Positions 57,835-64,000 of a stretch of DNA of 64,000 nucleotides are shown here, piece after piece (the first letter of the stretch is position 1; each line of letters starts with the position of its first letter). Both the position numbers and the translations under genes were made by a program. This DNA is from Oscarella lobularis (taxonomy: Eukaryota > Porifera > Homoscleromorpha > Homosclerophorida > Oscarellidae). The DNA is taken from the NCBI RefSeq assembly GCF_947507565.1, contig NC_089181.1:2613614-2677613 (forward strand), in the 5' to 3' direction. Under the pieces are notes generated by a model that was not told the DNA's origin, searched no databases, and saw nothing but the letters and a program-made list of their open reading frames with translations.

Positions 57835-59397
57835 ATGAGGTCGGTGAAGCGAGTCGCTGGCTTGAGCGACGATGCGAAGGCTAAACTCGTCAAAGCCGGC
57901 GTTGCGACTTGCAAAGTAGAGTCAGAGCTCGATCGAGCGCACTGCACAATGTAAATCGCACACCACAGGATTTCCTTAGTCGGAATCCCTTGGAATTGAC
58001 GAAAATACTTGGGGTAAAGTGTCGCGACGAACTCGATGTCGCGACCAGAGCAGTAGCCAAGTCCGTAGCTCCCAAACCAAAAACGGTTAGTCAGAAAACG
58101 GGTCAAATTGGATGAAGAGAGACGATTCGCATCGTTTCAGGCTCTGGAATTCCAACGATCTCGAGAAGCCGCATTCCTTGCGACGTCGCTGCTACCGCTT
58201 GACGCAGCACTGAGAGGCGGACTTCCCATTGCTACGGTCACGGAAGTAAAGCACGCGCTTTTTCCTTATCAACTATCTATTTATTTATTTATTTATTTAT
58301 TTATTTATCTTTTAAAAAAGATTGCCGGTCCACCTGGCAGCGGAAAAACGCAATTTTCGCTTATGCTCGCCATGCAGGCGGCACTTCCGCGCGAATGCGG
58401 CGGTCTTGACGGCGCCGTTATTTATATTGACACCGAAGCGGCTTTTAGCGGAGAGCGGTACGTCAGTAATCTTTTATGACCCATAGTAGAAAAAAACATA
58501 AATAGGCTGGTTGAAATGCTGAACGCTCGCAATCCGGAGAATCCGGACTTGCTCGAGCTAATTAGTTCAAGAATTCACGTCTATTTCGAACCGTCTTTGG
58601 ACGCTCTCGAACGCCGGTAAGAGGACACGGCGGATATTGAGGGGGCCTTGCGAATGACGAAGATCCTAAACTAGCTAAACAAGCTGTCCATTAGCCACCG
58701 CATTGTGAACCCTTTACGACGTTTACCTTATCTCTCTTCCTCCCCGTGCAGACTCCTATCTCTCCGAGAGACGGTCATCGAAACGGCGGCCAAGCTGGTC
58801 GTCGTCGACTCGATCGCTGCGCCCGTTCGCCGACAGAAACAGAACGCGACTCGGAATCGACGACTCGAAGTGCTCACGCGTCAGGCGGCGGCATTGAAAG
58901 ACATAGCCGAAACCTTTCAAATCCCAGTCAGCTGGCGTGCAAGTACCGGGTATATTGTATTCTAATACGTCGTATGTCGAAGGTGATTGTCACTAACCAA
59001 ATTACGAGCACTTTTCGAAGCACGGCCGCCACTGACGATATCGACGAGGAAAGCGGCGTTGGAGGCGGATCGGTAACGGCCGCTCTCGGTCCCGTTTGGC
59101 CTCACTTCCCGACGACGCGCCTTCTCGTTCAATATTCCGACGAGCGCGTGCGTCAGGTCCGTCGATCGTAATCGCTAAAACGAATCGATGCCCCTCCTCT
59201 CTACGCAGATTATCGTTGCCAAATCGCCGGCGGCGCCGTGCGTCGCTTTCGACTGCACGATCGAATCGCGAGGAATCGTTGCGCGATCGGACGTCGCCGT
59301 CGCCGTCGATCTTCGTTCGCCTGTCGAACAGCAGCATCGCCGCTTCGCCTTGAAGTCGCATTGCGATGTTGGGAGCTTCCTTTCGCGAAGCGACTAA
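57835..59397 (+). CDS. RAD51B: RAD51B (RAD51 paralogue)
   Basis: RAD51B is an ATPase of the BCDX2 complex, which loads RAD51 in homologous recombination. The start MRSVKRVAGLSDDAKAKLVK leads to DFLSRNPLELTKILGVKCRD, the N-terminal helix-hairpin region. Then FLATSLLPLDAALRGGLPIA, the Walker A IAGPPGSGKTQFSLMLAMQA, GAVIYIDTEAAFSGERLVEM, the Walker B KLVVVDSIAAPV, AETFQIPVIVTNQIT, and LGPVWPHFPTTRLLVQYSDE with IIVAKSPAAP. The motif GGLDGAVIYIDTE and the KSPLAP-type element favour RAD51B over XRCC3 or RAD51C. About eight exons, one intron with a TTTA repeat (58277-58308). Full length. Confidence 0.93.
58277..58308 (+). repeat. TTTA microsatellite in a RAD51B intron
   Basis: About eight tandem TTTA units just before the acceptor site for the Walker A exon. 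Confidence 0.9.
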
Positions 59398-59919
59398 TTA
59401 GTCATTAGTGTAGTTCGCGGAACGTGACCTTATATGGTATTGTTGCCGGTTGCCAATGACGTCAATTGTTAAGCGCAAACAATCAACTATTCTGTTCGCA
59501 CGTGCAGCCAGTAGTTGGGGCGGATTTATTACGTAAAAAAAATATAACAATCTTCGAGCCCAAGCCATAATTCTAGACAGCGCGCAGAAGTCGATATATA
59601 AATCCAATAAATATAATAAGAGTTAAGATCCTAATCAAAAAACGCTTAGTTGATGACCGGATGAACGAATGATGATTTCTCCAGCAGCAAGAACAAAAAA
59701 ACACACCAAAAAGCGGCATTCCCCATTGATTATAGTCCTACAGTGAATAACGTTGATGTTGAGCGCGAGGAGGGATAGTAGTACGTTGCACGTCCAAAAG
59801 GGATAAAGGGAGGAGTCGTTGTAGTAGATGAATGCAGGAGTCGAATAACGCTGTAAACGATAGTTAGATAATAGAAAAAAAGGTACGGGTCGGACGGAAG
59901 ACTCGACGTTGAATGTTTC
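59398..59919. other. Convergent 3' flanks of RAD51B and the ZFP36-family gene
   Basis: About 520 bases between convergent stop codons. On the plus strand AATAAA at 59606-59611 could end RAD51B. On the minus strand AATAAA (plus TTTATT at 59525-59530) could end the ZFP36 transcript. If so the 3' ends overlap by about 100 bases. Within the overlap the minus strand reads ATATTTATT (plus 59606-59614), an AU-rich element core. No gene is seen. Confidence 0.4.
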
Positions 59920-60008
59920 TCAAGCGAGACTGCTAAAAACGGGCAAGCGCCTAGGGCCTCCGCCTTCGCCAGCCGAACTGCTGCACGACGCGTAATTCCA
60001 CGGATCCG

Positions 60009-60042
<34 letters not shown>

Positions 60043-61042
60043 GGTAGCGGCCGCTGCTTCCTCCACTGGAGACGACTGAGGAAGAGGAGGCGGGGGTGGA
60101 GGAGGAAAAGTCGGTTCAATGGGAGGAGCGACGACGAGCGGAGGAGGACGCGATTCGCTTAGGATGAGTTGATCGAGATCGGCGAGTACGGCGAGTTCGC
60201 GTTTCCAATCTTCGAGCGCGCGTCGATCGTAGTTGAAACGAAGCATATTCTGCTCGATTTCGTCGACGGAGAATCGCGGATTGAATTGGACTTGCGATAC
60301 GGATCGTCGCATCGGCTTCGGCGGCGTCGTCATCAGAACGGGCGACGCCGGCGGCGACGATGGCTGTTGGAAAGCGAACGGTTTACTGCCACCGCCTCCG
60401 CAGCCCGAGGGCGTCGAGGGGGTGGAGGGCGGGGACGTTTTGGCTTGACGTTCTTCGGGATTGTGAACGAAGTGGCATCGAGGCCCATAAGGGCAAAAGC
60501 CGATCGCGTGAAACGTGCGACACAGTTCGGTTTTGTACTTGGGATGGCGAACGAGCGGTCGCAGCTCGAGTAAACCGTGCGCGAACTGGCATTTGTCGCC
60601 GTATTTGCAGGCGCCCGTTTCGGCGAATGGACGACAGAGCTCCGTTTTGTAGCGACTCGACAGTATGCTCGATCGTCGTCGTTCGTCGTTCTCCGTCGTC
60701 GTCGTTGTCGTCGTCGTCGTCGAGGCGAATCGCAGACGACGCGATCCCTTCGGACTGCCTAGACTCGACGACGACGATTCGAGCGACGACGTGCGATTGC
60801 GTGGTACGGGCTGCGGCGAAAAGTCGATCTGGACGCCGTAATCGCACATTTTGTTGTTCTCCATCTGCGCGAAAGGGGTTCCCAAGTTAGGTGGTGGGCT
60901 ATTGTTCGTGCGGCGGCAGCGAAACTCGTCCAGTCGCCGCAACGCTGGGGCCGGGTGTAACCGGAAAACGGTTCGGGCGAGCGCTTACCTCGAACGTTAC
61001 GTTGTTCATCATGTCGAAAAGGGAGCGCGGGAACGTATTCAT
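59920..61042 (-). CDS. ZFP36: ZFP36/tristetraprolin-family CCCH zinc-finger RNA-binding protein
   Basis: This family binds AU-rich elements in mRNA and recruits the CCR4-NOT deadenylase. Exon 1 encodes [18 protein letters not shown] and joins over an intron to [15 protein letters not shown]; this intron position matches vertebrate ZFP36L1. The two fingers are [20 protein letters not shown] followed by KCQFAHG, and [20 protein letters not shown] followed by RCHFVH. Both carry the CX8CX5CX3H ligands and the RYKTEL/KYKTEL leads. The C-terminal end [10 protein letters not shown] matches the CNOT1-binding motif. RRSVSQVQF is a possible 14-3-3 site, as in TTP. Poly-Thr, poly-Ser and poly-Pro tracts are present. 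Single copy in the window. Confidence 0.95.
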
Positions 61043-61797
61043 CGTTCTGCTGCAGTGGCTCGTCGGTCGACGACTGGGGTGCCCGTTCGCTTGGCGATCG
61101 ATCTTCAGACTGGGCACGAACCCTTCAGTGCCGGTTTAGCCAATCGGGCTCGCGCATTCATTGCCACTCACGTGAGCATTGGTAGCCTAATCGGGTTACG
61201 TGGAAGGAAGCATCAGGTGGCGTCATCGTCGCGAAAATCGTCAACCGACAACGGCTTCTTTCCGATCGCATTGCGTTCGGGGGTCAACTATTACTGTCGC
61301 GATCACCGTTGACTGTGCGCGTCGATCGAACGTAAAGCGTTCTTCCTTCTGCAGACTTTATCGATAACATTGACGTCAGTCGGGGGAACCCAACACTTCG
61401 ACGGCGATTAGGCACGCGACTCGATATATGAGGGGGTCGAACCCCCGAACCGCACGATCTTCGTTTCCTGTTTAGCTAAGACGTTGCCATGATGAAGGAA
61501 CAATAGGCGACGGCAAACAGTTCCTCGTACGGTCAAACGAGGATGTCCGGTTTGCCGGTGCCGTCGTTTTTTTCCTGCTCGATTACGTGCGTCGACGAAG
61601 AATGCTTATCATAGTTTTGCATTTCGGTTTCTCAGAGCCACCCCAACTCCTTTACGATCGTTATCAAAGGTCGCGTGGCGAATGACGTCGATGGGTGCGC
61701 ACGCTGTTGATACGACCCCGCCTACGACAATCGGTCATAAACAGAGCGGATACTACCGCCCAAACCGCAAAAAGAGAACGCGACAATGAAAAATGTT
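61043..61797. promoter_or_regulatory. ZFP36 upstream region
   Basis: About 755 bases between two minus-strand genes. It includes a perfect CRE-type TGACGTCA (61371-61378), about 330 bases upstream of the ZFP36 start. A minus-strand A-box-like TAGCTAAACAGG (61467-61478) and a B-box-like GGTTCGACCCC (within 61432-61446) occur, but no tRNA folds. No open frame with family character is seen. Confidence 0.35.
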
Positions 61798-62799
61798 CTA
61801 CATGCGCGACATCTCCTTTCTGTCACTTTTCGGGCGTGTCTTTATGAGAATAGCTCCTACGATTAGTAGCGCGCCTAGGGGAAATATCGAGCCTGCCAAG
61901 ACGTTTCTCAGTCGATTAGTCGGCTCATACGTCAGCACGAAATTCCCGCCAAGTTTGTCAGTGATATCCGAGCCCGGAATTGCACCCACGTCTACTACGA
62001 CCCCAGCGCTCGACGTAAACGGTAAGGAAACAGAACAGTTCGTATAAAAACTCGACTTCGGCATTGGAACGCAACTGTGCGAGCAATCGGCGACGCGATA
62101 CTGTCGCACGAATCCCGTCAACGTTATATTGTAGACGTCTTTTACGACAAAATTCGGACCACTGTAGTCGTTGAGAAAGACGATCTGATACCAATCGTCT
62201 TTCTTCGCTTCGATAACGACGTAGCCGTTCGGCACCCACCCGTGCGTACAATTACTTGGATCTATGGTGCGATTGTGCAGGAGATGCGACGTAAAAGTAC
62301 TACTAAAGGGCAGCGGCTCGAGTTCGTCGCCCGTAGGCGTAGCGTAGACGAGCACGCGCAGGCCGTTCGGTGCGCAAAACGAAACGTTTATCGTCGAGCC
62401 CGTGTTGAGATATAGATAGCGCGTACGCTGCTGTTCCGGGAAGAGTTCGTCGTAACGAGGCAGTCGCTCGTCGACCGTGACAACCTCTAAGTGCGGCCGG
62501 CGTGTACACGCGTATAAGCGCGTTCGATTGGCTACATCCGTTCCCGCCACAATAACCGTCGCGCTGCTGAAGTAGAAACCGGGAACTGCGACGAATGCCG
62601 TCGTTTTCGGTCCGAGTCCAATGCTATTCGAATGCTCCTGGTTCGTCCTAAGCGATTCGTAAAGTGCCAATCCGCAGATCACGAGGCACACGCCCAGTGC
62701 TCCTAGAACGAGCACGACGACGACTCGAAGTCGCCGGCGAAACGGTTTTGTCGATGGCGAGTGGCTTGAGACGAGTTTGACTCGTTCTTTGTCAGACAT
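61798..62799 (-). CDS. Two-membrane-span protein of unknown family, tandem copy A
   Basis: An intronless frame of about 333 residues from MSDKERVKLVSSHSPSTKPF (an in-frame Met also lies at 62850). A basic N-terminus precedes one hydrophobic span (VVVVLVLGALGVCLVICGLA). An extracellular-type region of about 240 residues follows, with Asn glycosylation motifs (NRT, NVS, NCT, NIT, NCS) and paired cysteines. A second span (VLAGSIFPLGALLIVGAILI) and a short basic tail close it. In the ectodomain RTRYLYLNTGSTINVSF, YVVIEAKKDDWYQIVFLNDY and ITLTGFVRQYRVADCSHSC match the same places in the next gene. I do not recognise the family. A receptor or cell-surface role is only suggested by the topology. Confidence 0.75.
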   Translation of the reverse strand: MSDKERVKLVSSHSPSTKPFRRRLRVVVVLVLGALGVCLVICGLALYESLRTNQEHSNSIGLGPKTTAFVAVPGFYFSSATVIVAGTDVANRTRLYACTRRPHLEVVTVDERLPRYDELFPEQQRTRYLYLNTGSTINVSFCAPNGLRVLVYATPTGDELEPLPFSSTFTSHLLHNRTIDPSNCTHGWVPNGYVVIEAKKDDWYQIVFLNDYSGPNFVVKDVYNITLTGFVRQYRVADCSHSCVPMPKSSFYTNCSVSLPFTSSAGVVVDVGAIPGSDITDKLGGNFVLTYEPTNRLRNVLAGSIFPLGALLIVGAILIKTRPKSDRKEMSRM

Positions 62800-62899
62800 A
62801 GCGGCCAAACGGCCGAACAGGCGAACACGCGGAAACTCTAATACACGCATGCGCTCGGTATTTTAGCGGTACGTACAGTAAAGTGGTAAAGCCATCAGT

Positions 62900-63832
62900 T
62901 TAATTAGTTAAAATTCGTGTCGTTTCGTGTGGTTCTTGCTGTTGTAATCGACTGTAGCTTTGCCGATCTCTCCACTTGTATAATAATATAATGCTAACAA
63001 GCAGAGCTATTATCAAAAATATACTGATGGATAGGGGTATGACGAAATACAATCCCAAGCCACATGTTTGGGTCACCGTGATTTCAGCTTGAGTTTGAAG
63101 CTCATATAGAGGGTTGCCTGTTCCACTCACAACAACCATTTCTTCTTTGGAAAGTGAGGGAAGGCAACATGTGGAATTGACCGTTGTATTAACAATGCAG
63201 CGATTGCTTACGCTGGACAAATTGTACACGGTGCTATAGCCTCCCACGGAGATATCACACAGTGACACGCTAACTGCGGACTCATTGTAGTTTATAAATT
63301 CCAGGATATAGTAGCCAGATTCTTTAGCAAGAAACGAGGCATTTGTCCAACCAAAAGGAGGGGTGATGTGCTCTAGAATTTTGTCGCAGCGGCTCTTTGG
63401 CTTGGGCGGGTTGCTTTCGTACCTGCAGACCCTCAACGTGATTGCACCGGACGTCCTAAAAGTGTACGTCAACGTTGACCCTTGATTCCAGTAGGCCGAA
63501 CGGAGATACGAATTATGATTGTTCAACTGGGTGCAGCCAGATAGGGTGTAACGAAACGGACGTCGGAGGTCCGGCAACGTCAACGCCGTCGAGGCGGCCA
63601 ACTCCAATTCTACGGCGTCGTTTGGAAGAGGAAAGACGCTGAGACACAATTTACACCCTAGTCGTTTGCCCTGCGTCGTCGTCAAGCCGCCGTTGAAGAT
63701 GAAATCCTGATGTTGATCGCCGATCTCAGATGCCAACAGGACCCCGAACACGGCAATGGAAACGATTGCAACAACGCCCAAAACGATGATGCCGTACAGA
63801 CAAAGCTTTGCCCTCTTGCGCTTTTCTTCCAT
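62900..63832 (-). CDS. Two-membrane-span protein of unknown family, tandem copy B
   Basis: An intronless frame of 310 residues from MEEKRKRAKLCLYGIIVLGV. A first span follows the basic start (LCLYGIIVLGVVAIVSIAVF), then an ectodomain with SAYWNQGSTLTYTFRTSGAI, YYILEFINYNESAVSVSLCD, YSTVYNLSSVSNRCIVNTTV and CCLPSLSKEEMVVVSG, then a second span (LGLYFVIPLSISIFLIIALL and on) and a tail ending ETTRILTN. Several NxS/T sites and even cysteine numbers suggest a folded, glycosylated surface protein. It has the same layout as copy A, in the same direction, 100 bases upstream of it. A 5' untranslated intron is possible because tttttacag directly precedes the Met region. Function unknown. Confidence 0.75.
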   Translation of the reverse strand: MEEKRKRAKLCLYGIIVLGVVAIVSIAVFGVLLASEIGDQHQDFIFNGGLTTTQGKRLGCKLCLSVFPLPNDAVELELAASTALTLPDLRRPFRYTLSGCTQLNNHNSYLRSAYWNQGSTLTYTFRTSGAITLRVCRYESNPPKPKSRCDKILEHITPPFGWTNASFLAKESGYYILEFINYNESAVSVSLCDISVGGYSTVYNLSSVSNRCIVNTTVNSTCCLPSLSKEEMVVVSGTGNPLYELQTQAEITVTQTCGLGLYFVIPLSISIFLIIALLVSIILLYKWRDRQSYSRLQQQEPHETTRILTN

Positions 63833-64000
63833 GGCTGTGTACTGTAAAAAATACGTCGGTTCAACTAAGGTGGCTTTGTACAAGGGGACTCGGGAAATAC
63901 CCTCCCATGACGAAAAATAAATGACTAAGCTACTGCTTGCACAGCGGACTCGCCGCTGAGATGCACGACACCCACACATCGACGCCCATCGACGAAGACG

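Noticed and set aside
61432-61478. tRNA or tRNA-derived element on the minus strand (A box TAGCTAAACAGG, B box GGTTCGACCCC)
   Set aside because: Both boxes look good, but the spacing is about nine bases too short, no anticodon arm forms, and the acceptor ends do not pair. I cannot support a tRNA gene.

Overview
The window is nuclear DNA of an animal with a very compact genome. Every long gene except four is split by many GT-AG introns, and most introns I could place are only about 40 to 100 bases. Genes lie 50 to 700 bases apart on both strands. The gene set includes a MEIS-type TALE homeobox gene, a DEG/ENaC channel, a Piezo channel, a TTP-type RNA-binding protein, an IER-type gene and a PLEKHH protein, so this is Metazoa and not a protist or fungus. 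The compactness and the mixed gene identities would suit an early-branching animal such as a homoscleromorph sponge, but that placement is inference. There is one 200-base assembly gap (48861-49060).

Layout, left to right: ADP-ribosyl cyclase (-), GABA transaminase (+), a DEP plus ankyrin-repeat protein (-), 3-hydroxyanthranilate dioxygenase (+), a TBC Rab-GAP (-), an acid-sensing/DEG-ENaC channel (+), the U1 snRNP factor PRPF39 (-), CRIPT (+), MEIS homeobox (+), a CXorf65-like protein (+), cytosolic HSP90 (+), nucleoporin SEH1 (-), Piezo (+, about 9.6 kb), glycogen phosphorylase (+), a gamma-butyrobetaine dioxygenase-like enzyme (+), a chain of DNA hairpins of unknown nature, the ZGRF1 helicase (+), a C14orf119-like protein (+), zinc transporter SLC30A6/ZnT6 (-, interrupted by the gap), an IER2/IER5-like gene (-), PLEKHH (-), RAD51B (+), a ZFP36/TTP-family gene (-), and two tandem intronless two-membrane-span proteins of unknown family (-).

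The genes are mostly unrelated housekeeping and signalling genes rather than one pathway. Some neighbours have related roles: an NAD-consuming cyclase lies near the NAD-synthesis enzyme HAAO, and the recombination proteins ZGRF1 and RAD51B lie 10 kb apart. Several head-to-head pairs share intervals of 55 to 90 bases, which suggests bidirectional promoters. The most unusual items are the DEP-ankyrin fusion, the hairpin chain at 41586-41815, and the tandem pair of unknown membrane proteins at the right end.

Exon joins were worked out by eye from splice-site motifs, reading frame and remembered family sequence. Gene ends given here are from start codon to stop codon and include introns.
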